DNA of 64,000 nucleotides, taken from the NCBI GenBank assembly GCA_024347015.1, contig AP024889.1, positions 2,170,001-2,234,000 of the forward strand, in the 5' to 3' direction. Both the position numbers and the translations under genes were made by a program. The notes beneath the pieces are model-generated. The model did not search any database. It saw nothing but the letters and a program-made list of their open reading frames with translations, and had not been told where the DNA came from. Below, one piece after another: positions 19,045 to 27,828 of the stretch (position 1 is the stretch's first letter; every line of letters starts with the position of its first letter). The DNA comes from Vibrio pectenicida. Its GTDB lineage: Bacteria > Pseudomonadota > Gammaproteobacteria > Enterobacterales > Vibrionaceae.

Positions 19045-19315
19045 TTTTTCCATCCTTTGGTTATCGACATGTGGAATGATTCAATGAAACAATATCGAAA
19101 AAACACATCAATCTTTTCCAACATAGTCTAAAAAAACACCATTCGCTAACCAAAAAAATAGATTGGATTTGAATTTTACCTTTCTACTCAATTGAATGGA
19201 GGTTCTTTAATAATTTAGAGTACCTGAAAAATAAAACAGAACTTTTTTATTGGCAGGATAATAAGTCTAATTGTCTGATCTATAGTTTTAAGATAGGTAT
19301 TACTTGGAGGCCGCC

Positions 19316-20005
19316 ATGAATCATTTGCTAAGTTTCGTTCTTTTCTCCATATTAATATGCCCATTTTCAGTAGTTAGCGAAGAAAAAGAGTTAATTAAGG
19401 TTGCTATTGGCAATATATATCGCGATCAAGATCAGACATCTAAATATGGCATACAAGTGGAAAATGATCTCAAAGCTATTTACAAGAGTGCCGGCCTTGA
19501 AGCCAAGTTTACTTACTTACCAAACGAAAGAGCGATTCAATCTGTTATAGAAGGCCGTAACGATGCGCTTGATATGCGAGTATCTAGGCTAGAAGAGAGA
19601 AAAGAGCTCATAAAAGTCAATGTTCCTCTCGCAAGTTTTGATGTTTATCTTTTTTCTATTGAAGATAAATTTTACAACAGCTTAGATGAAGCCAAAGATG
19701 AGACCATTGTTTCATTCCATGGCACCCGATATACCAAGGTATTAGAAGACTATAAGCATCTCTACTTAGTTCATAAAGCCAAACAAGCAGCACTGATGCT
19801 CAGAGAAGGAAGAGTCAAACTCTGGTTAGCTCCTGAGGTCTCATATTTATTCATAAAAGAGCAATTTCCCCAAATAAAAGTGGTCAGCCCTATGATTGCG
19901 CGAGGTAACTTATACCATTATATACACGTCTCAAACTCCCACTTACTTCCAAGACTAGAGGCTTCTGCAAAAGCTTATATTAAGTCAAAATCACCGCAAA
20001 ATTAG
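19316..20005 (+). CDS. Periplasmic solute-binding protein, family 3 type, orphan
   Basis: A 229-residue secreted protein. A signal peptide (LLSFVLFSILICPFSVVS) is followed by a short binding-protein-like fold: IKVAIGNIY, KFTYLPNERAIQSVIEGRNDALDMRVSRLEER and LREGRVKLWLAPEVSY. This resembles the extracellular solute-binding family 3 proteins that act with transporters or sensors. No permease or ATPase gene adjoins it. ATG 19316 has a perfect GGAGG 5 nt upstream, so the longer frame from TTG 19304 is rejected. It is divergent from the porin operon and lies 325 bp before the DUF4956 gene. Ligand unknown. Confidence 0.75.
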   Translation: MNHLLSFVLFSILICPFSVVSEEKELIKVAIGNIYRDQDQTSKYGIQVENDLKAIYKSAGLEAKFTYLPNERAIQSVIEGRNDALDMRVSRLEERKELIKVNVPLASFDVYLFSIEDKFYNSLDEAKDETIVSFHGTRYTKVLEDYKHLYLVHKAKQAALMLREGRVKLWLAPEVSYLFIKEQFPQIKVVSPMIARGNLYHYIHVSNSHLLPRLEASAKAYIKSKSPQN

Positions 20006-20330
20006 TGTTAGTAGGTTTACTGATATTTTCTTACTACTGGCAGTTTTCTGACCATCTGGGATCAAACAGACCTTGTTGTTTTTAATTCTCTCATTTTCAT
20101 ATTTTTCAGCCTGTTATTTAACCTATACAAGATTATTTAAGACAACTTTCATTTGGTGTTTTACAAGCAGCTATAACACTGTCTATGTTTATCAATGTCG
20201 CAAGCCTCTGATGTATCTTATAAACCACAGCTTGTTAAACATTCAACTCCGTGTCATTTCACAAGGCTCAAGTATCTAACAATTTCTTGTCATGAGATAC
20301 CACTAGAGCGCAACTTTTTTTGGGGGTAAT
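20006..20330 (+). other. Gene-free 325-bp gap before the DUF4956 operon
   Basis: AT-rich, with no convincing gene. The 68-codon frame at 20073-20279 has no ribosome site and no family resemblance. The stretch must hold the promoter of the downstream operon, but I see no strong -35/-10 pair, Pho-box repeat or palindrome. A GGGGG ribosome site just before 20331 is clear. Confidence 0.5.
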
Positions 20331-21053
20331 ATGGATTCAATCGATCCACTCTTGCTAGGATTTCTTCCTAAAGATGTACGAAATATGTTTTTCCCTTATG
20401 CAAGTGTGCAGTTGGGCTCACTACTGATTAACCTGATCTTAGGTTTTGCCCTTGCATCACTAATCGGTTACCACTTTAGACGGTATGCTTCAGCTTTTTG
20501 TAATAGACAGGACTTTTCTCGACTATTTCCTCTACTCATGTTGACTGTGATATTAATAATCACTGTTGTAAAAGCTTCTTTAGCTCTGGCTCTTGGTCTT
20601 GTTGGGGCACTCTCTATTGTACGATTTAGAACACCGATAAAAGAACCTGAAGAGTTGGTTTATCTTTTTCTGAACATAGGTGTAGCCGTAGCACTGGGCG
20701 CAGGTCAAACATTAGCAGCTGTTATTGCTTGTATCATCACTTTACTGCTTGTCACGATTGCCAAACGTCATCAGTCTAAGATTTCCGAAGAACAGGGACT
20801 ATTCCTATCGCTCCAATACAATGCTTCAGAGGCTCAGAATGTTCCGATCACTCAACTTAAAGAGCTATTATCTAGCAAAGGGAACGGACTAGATCTTAGA
20901 AGGTTTGATACACAAGACGATATGTTCAGCGCGACCTTCTTCATTACTGCCTATCAATCTCAGCACCTTGATGACATGCTTTCTCAACTTAGGCAACAGT
21001 TCCCTGGTATACAAGTCTCTATGCTTGAGCAGCATAATATTTCCGGAGTGTAG
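20331..21053 (+). CDS. DUF4956 integral membrane protein
   Basis: A 240-residue protein with about four membrane spans in residues 25-145, then a roughly 95-residue soluble C-terminal domain. The segment LGLVGALSIVRFRTPIKEPEELVYLFLNIGVAVALGAGQ is the DUF4956 hallmark. The biochemical role is unknown. In many bacteria DUF4956 genes sit beside VTC-type polyphosphate-polymerase-like genes, as here, which suggests a joint membrane assembly. The CotH-like gene starts 2 bp after its stop, so the two are certainly co-transcribed. The start has a GGGGGT ribosome site. Confidence 0.9.
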   Translation: MDSIDPLLLGFLPKDVRNMFFPYASVQLGSLLINLILGFALASLIGYHFRRYASAFCNRQDFSRLFPLLMLTVILIITVVKASLALALGLVGALSIVRFRTPIKEPEELVYLFLNIGVAVALGAGQTLAAVIACIITLLLVTIAKRHQSKISEEQGLFLSLQYNASEAQNVPITQLKELLSSKGNGLDLRRFDTQDDMFSATFFITAYQSQHLDDMLSQLRQQFPGIQVSMLEQHNISGV

Positions 21054-21055
21054 TA

Positions 21056-23677
21056 ATGAAATTGACACACGGTCCTACAGCCTTAAAACCAAAAGAATGG
21101 TTAGCTATTGCACTAGGGTTGTTATTGGTCTTTGCTCTCATTACCCCATCATTAGACAGCATTAAAGTTTTTCTACTGCAACGTGGATACACAGCATTAT
21201 CAGAAGACCCCAAGGAAAAGTTAATACAATTCGCTACGGATATGGCAAAAGCCCCAATCAATTTAGCGACTGCGAACCATCACCTTCCAACCGTTCGAGT
21301 TGATATCACTTACCCTAATTGGTCACTTTTGATTAAAGATAGAGAAGCTGCTTTTAGCCAAGGGTTTATTCCTGCTATACGTTCGGAAGTCAAAGCAAGG
21401 ATCTATTCCGATAACAAAGTTCTCGATGCAAAAGTGCGATTACAGGGTGATTTACTCGATCATATCAATGGCGTAAACCGCTGGTCTCTTAAATTTAAAA
21501 TTGCTAATAAACAGGCTCTTTTTTCTTCTCGACGCTTTGCGCTGATTAGCCCACATGTGCGAATTAACCATGGCCCTTCCCTCTTTGATGAGACAATGAA
21601 GCTGGCTGGTTTTGATATTATTTCACCACGCTATACTCCTGTGAATGTTATTGTTAATGGCGAAGAATGGGGGGTGATGTACCATGAGCAAGGCTTTGGA
21701 CAAGACTTACTCGCTATCAACAAACGAACAGAAGGATTAATCGTTCGTCTCGATTTAGCAGAGCAAAAAGATACTGACGGAAAAGTACACCGGATATTTA
21801 AACCCAGAGTTCTGCAACGAAATACCATTCTTAGTAGCACAGCCCTCGGTTATCAACGACAAATCGCGCTGTCGCTAATCGAAGGTTTTATCAACGGAAA
21901 ATTCAGTGCTAGTGACGTGTTTGATACTCAACGACTGGGGCAATACCTCGCGGTCATTGATACATGGGGCGCTTGGCATGGGCTAGCTTGGAACAATTGG
22001 CGCTGGTATTACAACCCCCATACAGCAAAGCTTGAGCCGATCCAAAGTGACGTCAACGTATCACCCGCTAAGCATTCTCTAATGATGAAATCACCAAGTC
22101 ATTTTTTCTTGCTTAGTAAACAGATGCTTGAAGATAAAGAAGTCCGAAGGCATTATGATTATTCTCTCGACAAACTTAAACAGCTACTGTCGAACGATAG
22201 CCTTCAGCAACACCTCAAAATAGTACAAACTCCAATTTTAAAAACATTGCATAGTGGATTGCCTCTCACAACACCATTTAATCCCGATAATTTGCAAGCA
22301 CAAATGGTGTGCTTACAATCCAATTATAAAGAAGATTCTTGTAGTAATATGTCCAACCTCAGCCAAAATCTACACCAACAAATGGACTCAATGGAATCCT
22401 TACCGCTGTGGGATCTAACCAGTCACTATGACACTGCGCCAGAAAACCAGCTCATTATTAACAACCCTGAAAGAAAGCCACTGCGTATTCTGGGCCTCAT
22501 AGGTTGGACAGACTTCAATGAGCGATCAAACCTTGAAGAGGCCAACTACTCTTTTCCATTAGAAATAGCACCTGGAGAAAGCTTTTCTGTCACTCTGCCA
22601 CAGCACATTAAAACCGTTGAACTGCGTGCTTCTACTGCTGGGCAGTCAATGGGAAACTATCAGTTTAAGCGCAACATTGAACCAATGAGCTTCCTTCCAA
22701 GACCTTCAAATAGCAACAAGGTCACCAAGTATGACTTTATTAAGCAAGAAGATAACTCTTGGCGTATTCCTGCTGGTAACTGGGTCATTAATGACTACCT
22801 TGTAACACCAGAAAATTGGACTTTATACCTAGAGAAAGGCGTCAATATTCAATTTAGTAAAGACGCTGGCATTATGGTATTCGGACAATTAGAAGTTGAA
22901 GGCACGCAAGCCAAGCCGGTGAAGCTAACTCGACGAGGTCAGATACCAAATTGGTCTGGAATCAGCTTATTTAACGCAAGCCCTAATACGCGCTCAACTA
23001 TCCGCAACTTGCATATATCCTACGCTGGTAGACCTGAGCTAGGGCTATGGCAACCAAGAGGAGCTACTTATCTTGTCGGTGGAAAATTGTCCATTCAAGG
23101 CCTTTTTATAACTGACAACGTTTCTGAAGATGCACTCAACATCGTCAACAGTGATGTCGATATCTCAAACCTGTCGATTAAAGAAGCGTTGTCTGATGCA
23201 TTTGACTGTGATTATTGCATAGGGAAAATCTACGATAGTGAGTTTGCAAACATAGGTAAGCGTTCAGGTGGAGATGGGTTGGATGTAAGTGGCTCTAACC
23301 TTGATGTAACGGATATCAGCTTTTCTGATATTCGAGATAAGGCCGTTTCTGTTGGTGAAGAAAGCCAAATGCGCTTAAAGGATATTACATTCACTCGAGT
23401 TAACTTTGGTCTAGTGGCTAAAGATGCATCGAAAGTAGAAGCAGAGTCCATTACTGCAGAAGATGTCAGTCATTATGCTTTAATGAGCTATACCAAAAAG
23501 CCCCTATTTGGCTCAGCGACTCTACAAGCATTGAAATTCCAATGCTCTGGATGCGAAGCAAAGATTGTCTCAGAGATGGGTAGTGTTCTTAGTGTCAATG
23601 GCGTCTCCATAGCAAGTCAGGCGCTTGATGTTGGAAAACTCTATAACACAGTTATGAAGTCGGATAAGCCTTTATGA
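21056..23677 (+). CDS. CotH-kinase-like protein with C-terminal beta-helix, membrane-anchored
   Basis: An 873-residue protein. An N-terminal anchor (residues about 14-31, preceded by Lys residues) predicts that the rest lies in the periplasm. Residues about 70-340 resemble the CotH family: KVRLQGDLLDHINGVNRWSLKFKI, a GVMYHEQGFGQDLLA segment near 206-219, DTWGAWHGLAWNNWRWYYN near 303-320 and PIQSDVN near 328. Residues about 560-860 look like a right-handed parallel beta-helix with repeated short Asn/Asp/Ser strands. Two CxxC pairs, CDYC at 718-721 and CSGC at 830-833, could form disulfides. CotH of Bacillus is a spore-coat kinase; whether this one is a kinase is unknown. Its stop overlaps the next start as ATGA. 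Confidence 0.8.
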   Translation: MKLTHGPTALKPKEWLAIALGLLLVFALITPSLDSIKVFLLQRGYTALSEDPKEKLIQFATDMAKAPINLATANHHLPTVRVDITYPNWSLLIKDREAAFSQGFIPAIRSEVKARIYSDNKVLDAKVRLQGDLLDHINGVNRWSLKFKIANKQALFSSRRFALISPHVRINHGPSLFDETMKLAGFDIISPRYTPVNVIVNGEEWGVMYHEQGFGQDLLAINKRTEGLIVRLDLAEQKDTDGKVHRIFKPRVLQRNTILSSTALGYQRQIALSLIEGFINGKFSASDVFDTQRLGQYLAVIDTWGAWHGLAWNNWRWYYNPHTAKLEPIQSDVNVSPAKHSLMMKSPSHFFLLSKQMLEDKEVRRHYDYSLDKLKQLLSNDSLQQHLKIVQTPILKTLHSGLPLTTPFNPDNLQAQMVCLQSNYKEDSCSNMSNLSQNLHQQMDSMESLPLWDLTSHYDTAPENQLIINNPERKPLRILGLIGWTDFNERSNLEEANYSFPLEIAPGESFSVTLPQHIKTVELRASTAGQSMGNYQFKRNIEPMSFLPRPSNSNKVTKYDFIKQEDNSWRIPAGNWVINDYLVTPENWTLYLEKGVNIQFSKDAGIMVFGQLEVEGTQAKPVKLTRRGQIPNWSGISLFNASPNTRSTIRNLHISYAGRPELGLWQPRGATYLVGGKLSIQGLFITDNVSEDALNIVNSDVDISNLSIKEALSDAFDCDYCIGKIYDSEFANIGKRSGGDGLDVSGSNLDVTDISFSDIRDKAVSVGEESQMRLKDITFTRVNFGLVAKDASKVEAESITAEDVSHYALMSYTKKPLFGSATLQALKFQCSGCEAKIVSEMGSVLSVNGVSIASQALDVGKLYNTVMKSDKPL

Positions 23678-24345
23678 GTAAACGATTTGAAATCAAAGTA
23701 CCTATTCCACTTAATCGCCTTAATATGGTAGAAAACTGGCTCATGCTTCATCCAAACCAGTTTAAAACTCACCACCCCGATAGACATGTCAATAGCCTGT
23801 ATCTTGACAGCCCAAATTTCAGGCGTTTTGAAGAGAATTTGAGTGGCATCACCCAGCGTAGAAAAACTCGAATTCGTTGGTATGGTGATCTGGCTAACCC
23901 CAAAGAGAGTAGACTGGAATTTAAGTATCGTCGCGGTGGGAAAGGTTCTAAAAATATACACCCCTTAAATATTGATTGGCTTGATCATAACTCTTGGCGC
24001 GGCCTACTAGATACCTGTCGCCAACAACTTCCTTTAGCTGCTCAAGTTTGTTGGGAATGCGAGAGTGTACCTGTATTGATTTCCCGTTATCGGCGACGGT
24101 ATTTGATTTCAGCGAATGGTCATATTCGTGCCACTTTTGACGATGATATACAATGTTTTGACCAAAGGTATTCTGACCAAATCAACATCGATAAGGGTAA
24201 GTCCTTGGGTGACTACGTATTATTAGAAATAAAAACTGATGCTGAACATGAAAATGCCTTATCGAGCTTGGTAGCAACTTGCCCGCTACGTCCATCAAGA
24301 CATTCAAAGTACGTCAATGGCATTCGGCAACTTATGTGGTATTAG
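23674..24345 (+). CDS. VTC-domain protein (polyphosphate-polymerase-like, tunnel fold)
   Basis: A 223-residue cytoplasmic protein with the charged-strand pattern of the VTC/tunnel-metalloenzyme fold: RFEIKV at the start, SLYLDSPNFRRFEENLSG, RKTRIRWYG, SRLEFKYRRGGKGSK, SRYRRRYLIS, IRATFDDDI, VLLEIKTD and SRHSKYVNGI. In yeast the VTC4 domain makes polyphosphate from ATP inside a basic tunnel; the Arg/Lys/Glu residues that line that tunnel have clear counterparts here. Bacterial homologues beside DUF4956 are uncharacterised as far as I know. It overlaps the CotH-like gene by 4 bp, so translation is coupled. It is the last gene before dgt. Confidence 0.85.
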   Translation: MSKRFEIKVPIPLNRLNMVENWLMLHPNQFKTHHPDRHVNSLYLDSPNFRRFEENLSGITQRRKTRIRWYGDLANPKESRLEFKYRRGGKGSKNIHPLNIDWLDHNSWRGLLDTCRQQLPLAAQVCWECESVPVLISRYRRRYLISANGHIRATFDDDIQCFDQRYSDQINIDKGKSLGDYVLLEIKTDAEHENALSSLVATCPLRPSRHSKYVNGIRQLMWY

Positions 24346-24442
24346 GAGAGTAATTTAGCAATCATCAAATTAAGACCAAGTTGACCTTTGTAGTTTTTCG
24401 AATATTTGTGTACGGTATCATAAAACGCTTGAGAAGATATCT

Positions 24443-25759
24443 ATGACATTCCAAATCAGTAGCTTATGGCATGAACGACATGATGATGAGCATAAAATCC
24501 GTCGTGATGATCACCGAACACCTTATCAACGTGATCGAGCAAGAATACTCCATTCTGCAGCATTTAGACGTTTACAGGCTAAAACACAAGTGCATGGTAA
24601 TAGCTTTGACGATTTTCATAGAACACGGCTCACTCACTCATTAGAAGCCGCGCAGCTAGGTACTGGAATCGTCGCACAAATAAAGAAAAAACAACCCGAG
24701 TTTCGCGACCTACTTCCAAGCGATAGCCTCATCGATTCACTTTGCCTTGCTCATGATATCGGCCACCCTCCATACGGGCATGGCGGTGAAGTTGCTTTAA
24801 ATTATATGATGAGAAAGCATGGTAGATTTGAAGGGAATGCACAAACATTTCGTATCGTCACCAAACTTGAACCTTACACTGAACACTTCGGGATGAATTT
24901 AACTCGCCGTTCACTGCTGGGGCTCATTAAGTATCCAGCGTTACTCAGTGAAACTTGTTCAAACCACATGCCAGAAAGTGTTTCACATCAAAGGCAACTC
25001 AAAGCAAAACTATGGCTACCGGCAAAAGGTATTTATGACTGTGATCAGCCTCTATTTGATTGGGTGTTAGCACCATTAACAAAAGCAGATAAAAAACTCT
25101 TCGGTCAAACACAATCAGGACAAACGGACGCCCATCAACACAAAAAAACCTGCTTTAAGTCTGTAGATTGCTCTATCATGGAGCTAGCTGATGATATCGC
25201 TTATGGTGTGCATGATCTTGAGGATGCCATTGTTCTAGGAAAAGTCACTCAAGCTCAGTGGGCGGAAGGCGCCCAAAAGCCGCTTTCACAATGCGGTGAG
25301 CCATGGTTCGAAGAACATATAGCCTCCATTACAGGTATGTTATTTTCAGGCACACACCACCAGAGAAAAGATGCCATTGGTGGCATAGTTAATGCGCTAC
25401 TAACCAGCATTTCAATTAAGCCTGTTGATGCAGGTTTTACTAGCGATTTATTGGCATTTAATGCTTACCTAAAACCAGAAATGGCCATAGCTTTGCAGAT
25501 ACTCAAATATTTTGTCAGTGAATATGTGATTCAAGTTCCACAAGTACAAGTTGCAGAATATAAGGGGCAACAAATTATCATGGATATTTTTGAAGCACTC
25601 AGTGCTGATCCTCAAAGACTACTTCCGATTACGATTCGCCATGCATGGCAACAAACCCAAAACGATAGTGATAGCTTTAGAGTGATCACCGACCACATAT
25701 CTTCAATGACCGATGGACACGCTCAAAGGCTTCATCAGCAACTATTTTCATCATATTGA
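24443..25759 (+). CDS. dgt: dGTPase-family triphosphohydrolase
   Basis: A 438-residue HD-domain enzyme that converts dNTPs (typically dGTP) to nucleoside and triphosphate. The metal site is complete: His in RTRLTHSLEAAQ, HD in LAHDIGHPPYGHGGE and Asp in MELADDIAYGVHDLEDAI. Vibrio members of this subfamily carry the annotation anti-phage deoxyguanosine triphosphatase. The setting here is a housekeeping one beside yfbR-type nucleotide genes, with no other defence gene in view. The ribosome site GAGAAG lies before ATG 24443. Its 3' end overlaps the convergent adenine deaminase gene by 9 bp. Confidence 0.93.
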   Translation: MTFQISSLWHERHDDEHKIRRDDHRTPYQRDRARILHSAAFRRLQAKTQVHGNSFDDFHRTRLTHSLEAAQLGTGIVAQIKKKQPEFRDLLPSDSLIDSLCLAHDIGHPPYGHGGEVALNYMMRKHGRFEGNAQTFRIVTKLEPYTEHFGMNLTRRSLLGLIKYPALLSETCSNHMPESVSHQRQLKAKLWLPAKGIYDCDQPLFDWVLAPLTKADKKLFGQTQSGQTDAHQHKKTCFKSVDCSIMELADDIAYGVHDLEDAIVLGKVTQAQWAEGAQKPLSQCGEPWFEEHIASITGMLFSGTHHQRKDAIGGIVNALLTSISIKPVDAGFTSDLLAFNAYLKPEMAIALQILKYFVSEYVIQVPQVQVAEYKGQQIIMDIFEALSADPQRLLPITIRHAWQQTQNDSDSFRVITDHISSMTDGHAQRLHQQLFSSY

Positions 25760-26764
25760 TCGGCTAGAAAATTGATCTAATATACGCTGCATGTGATGTT
25801 TTTCATTGTTACTGGTAAAGCTGGCTTCTATAGCGTTTTGAGTAAACTGGACCAGCTCTTTGTCAGTCAAACTATGATTTTGCGCTACTGCAAGAAAGTT
25901 ATCCGTCATATAACCTCCAAAATAAGCAGGATCGTCAGAGTTAATGGTAACACAAAGTTTTTTCTTTAATAAATCAACCACATTATGCAGTTTCATATCT
26001 TCAAATACTTTCAGTTTTACATTAGACAAAGGGCACACAGTTAAAGGCATACGAGATTCAGCCAGTAAACTAACTAGGTGGCTATCATCAGAACAGCGAA
26101 CACCATGATCAATTCGTGAAGTTTGAAGTAGTTCAATACTGTTGTAAATGTTGTCCACTGACCCTTCTTCTCCCGCATGAGCTACAGTTAAAAAACCCGC
26201 TTCGATCGCTTTAGTAAACACTTGAGTAAACTTTTCTGGCGGATGACCAACTTCTGAAGAATCTAGCCCTACAGCAACAATCTTATCTTTATGTGCCATT
26301 GCCTGCTCTAAGGTCAAAAAGGCACTTTTCTGATCTAGATGACGCAAAAAACACATGATAATGCGACTGCTGATACCCATTTTTTCTTTTCCATCTTCAA
26401 GAGCACGATAGATACCGTTAATCACAGTATCAAAGGAAACACCTCGCTCAGTATGAGTCTGTGGATCGAAAAAAATCTCTGTATGAATCACATTATCTTG
26501 CTGGCAACGGCATAAGTATGCCCATGTTAAATCATAAAAATCTTGTTCATGAATCAAGACATTTGCACCCTGATAATAAATATCCAGAAATGATTGGAGG
26601 TTGGTAAATTGATAAGCCGCTTTGACATCTTGAGGAGTTTTAAAGGGTAAGGGGATTTTATTACGCTTGGCTAGCTCAAACATCATCTCAGGCTCAAGGG
26701 AGCCTTCAATATGCATATGCAATTCAACCTTAGGTAACTGACGTATAAATGTGTTTTGATCCAT
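25751..26764 (-). CDS. Adenine deaminase (adenosine-deaminase family)
   Basis: A 337-residue zinc TIM-barrel deaminase. The motifs are LPKVELHMHIEGSLEPE (metal His pair), TVAHAGEEGS (His and catalytic Glu), RIDHGVRCSDD and VTINSDDPAYFGGYM (metal Asp). The DPAYFGGY ending marks the adenine-specific subgroup typified by yeast Aah1 rather than adenosine deaminase, so the likely reaction is adenine to hypoxanthine for purine salvage. GGAGA lies about 8 nt before the ATG. The 455-bp region upstream contains a 16-bp perfect palindrome but no evident PurR box. Confidence 0.88.
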   Translation of the reverse strand: MDQNTFIRQLPKVELHMHIEGSLEPEMMFELAKRNKIPLPFKTPQDVKAAYQFTNLQSFLDIYYQGANVLIHEQDFYDLTWAYLCRCQQDNVIHTEIFFDPQTHTERGVSFDTVINGIYRALEDGKEKMGISSRIIMCFLRHLDQKSAFLTLEQAMAHKDKIVAVGLDSSEVGHPPEKFTQVFTKAIEAGFLTVAHAGEEGSVDNIYNSIELLQTSRIDHGVRCSDDSHLVSLLAESRMPLTVCPLSNVKLKVFEDMKLHNVVDLLKKKLCVTINSDDPAYFGGYMTDNFLAVAQNHSLTDKELVQFTQNAIEASFTSNNEKHHMQRILDQFSSRSI

Positions 26765-27219
26765 GCGTTTGTCTCCATTTCATTTATGGGGAGCTGGGTA
26801 ACGCTTTTTTTCAAAAAAAAATCAAACGAACAAAGAAAAAGCGCACGATAATTAACTCTCCAAGACGACACCTCTTAGCTGTACATTCAGGCATCTACTC
26901 CATAAAAAGCCAAGACTGCTATCAAGCAACTACTACATAAATTCAATTGACTAACTATATACCTGTATAAGTTATTAATAACTTTAGCAGAAATATGCAC
27001 ATTAATGAGTATTGATAAAGTTAAAATATATGAGGAAGTTGTTTAACGGCCTGTGCATGGAACCAAATTCGATGTTAAAAGGGGACAAAAGTAAAATCTA
27101 TATATTTGCGATAAGAGTTTGTCTATATGCCAGAGTCAGATACATAGCCAAATACTTAATAATTCAGCATGGAAGCTATGATTTTTGATATCGAATTACA
27201 AAAATAATAGCTTTGTGAG
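26765..27219. other. Gene-free 455-bp gap upstream of the adenine deaminase gene
   Basis: AT-rich, lying between the stop of the DTW gene and the start of the adenine deaminase gene, both on the minus strand. It holds a 16-bp palindrome (listed separately) and a 52-codon plus-strand frame at 27030-27188 without a ribosome site. I see no repeat or RNA gene here, though an unannotated small RNA could fit. Confidence 0.45.
26969..26984. repeat. 16-bp perfect palindrome
   Basis: AAGTTATTAATAACTT reads identically on both strands. It lies 205 bp upstream of the adenine deaminase start. It is AT-rich, so it would make a weak hairpin but a reasonable protein-binding site. Function not known. Confidence 0.5.
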
Positions 27220-27825
27220 TTATGAATGGTTTTTTTCAAATGTTCCCGGAGGCATATGCTTAATTTGAAAATCAATCATACGGTTAAAGGTATCAAGTAG
27301 TGCAGAAAAATCACACTCGGGTTCAAGCAAAGATAGGATATGATAACCTGCTTCTACTGTAGACAAGCTATTGTCGCTGGGCGCCTTACGGATTCGATAG
27401 TTGCCCTTTAAATCCTTGGGTAAATGAATCATTGGCACACCTTTTAAATTCTTCGAAAGCTGCCAGATCTTGTAGGCTTTTTTCCAAGTTCCATCAAGTA
27501 GAATAATACGAACTTTCCTCTGATAGTCTATAGCCTGCCGAACTTGAGAAACACTCACAGACAAATCACTTGGATAGAGAATAAAATGCTGACATTCAGC
27601 ATCTGAGAGTAAACAATTCAATTCTTCATGCTGAGTGAAATCTTCGCCTTGGAATAAATAACTACTTGCTAATGAAAGCTTGAGGATCTTTGCTGTACCC
27701 ATGGGCTTCTTAGCTTCAGTAGGATGTTGTAAAATGATGAGGTCTACACTAGATGCTAGGCTATATATCCACTGACAGATACAAGCCTTGGTTGATTTAC
27801 CACATTTTAAACAATATCGAGACAT
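27220..27825 (-). CDS. DTW-domain tRNA aminocarboxypropyltransferase-like protein
   Basis: A 201-residue protein of the DTW family, whose characterised members transfer an aminocarboxypropyl group from SAM to uridine in tRNA. The N-terminal zinc-type cysteines (CLKCGKSTKACICQW) are present, as are a LQHPTEAKKPMGTA segment, the core LLDGTWKKAYKIW (the DTW position reads GTW) and a RIRKAPSDNSLSTVEA loop. Which tRNA position it modifies is not evident. Its ATG is only 3 bp from the start codon of the divergent rhombosortase gene, so its promoter must lie inside that gene. Confidence 0.85.
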   Translation of the reverse strand: MSRYCLKCGKSTKACICQWIYSLASSVDLIILQHPTEAKKPMGTAKILKLSLASSYLFQGEDFTQHEELNCLLSDAECQHFILYPSDLSVSVSQVRQAIDYQRKVRIILLDGTWKKAYKIWQLSKNLKGVPMIHLPKDLKGNYRIRKAPSDNSLSTVEAGYHILSLLEPECDFSALLDTFNRMIDFQIKHMPPGTFEKNHS

Positions 27826-27828
27826 AGA

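Noticed and set aside
20073..20279. 68-codon frame in the gap before the DUF4956 gene
   Set aside because: No ribosome site, unusual amino-acid make-up and no recognisable domain; likely chance in AT-rich DNA.
24443..25759. dgt as part of a phage-defence island
   Set aside because: The family name suggests anti-phage activity, but no restriction, CRISPR, toxin-antitoxin or other defence gene is nearby and the setting is housekeeping.
27030..27188. 52-codon plus-strand frame upstream of the adenine deaminase gene
   Set aside because: No ribosome site before the ATG and no recognisable feature; low-confidence open frame only.
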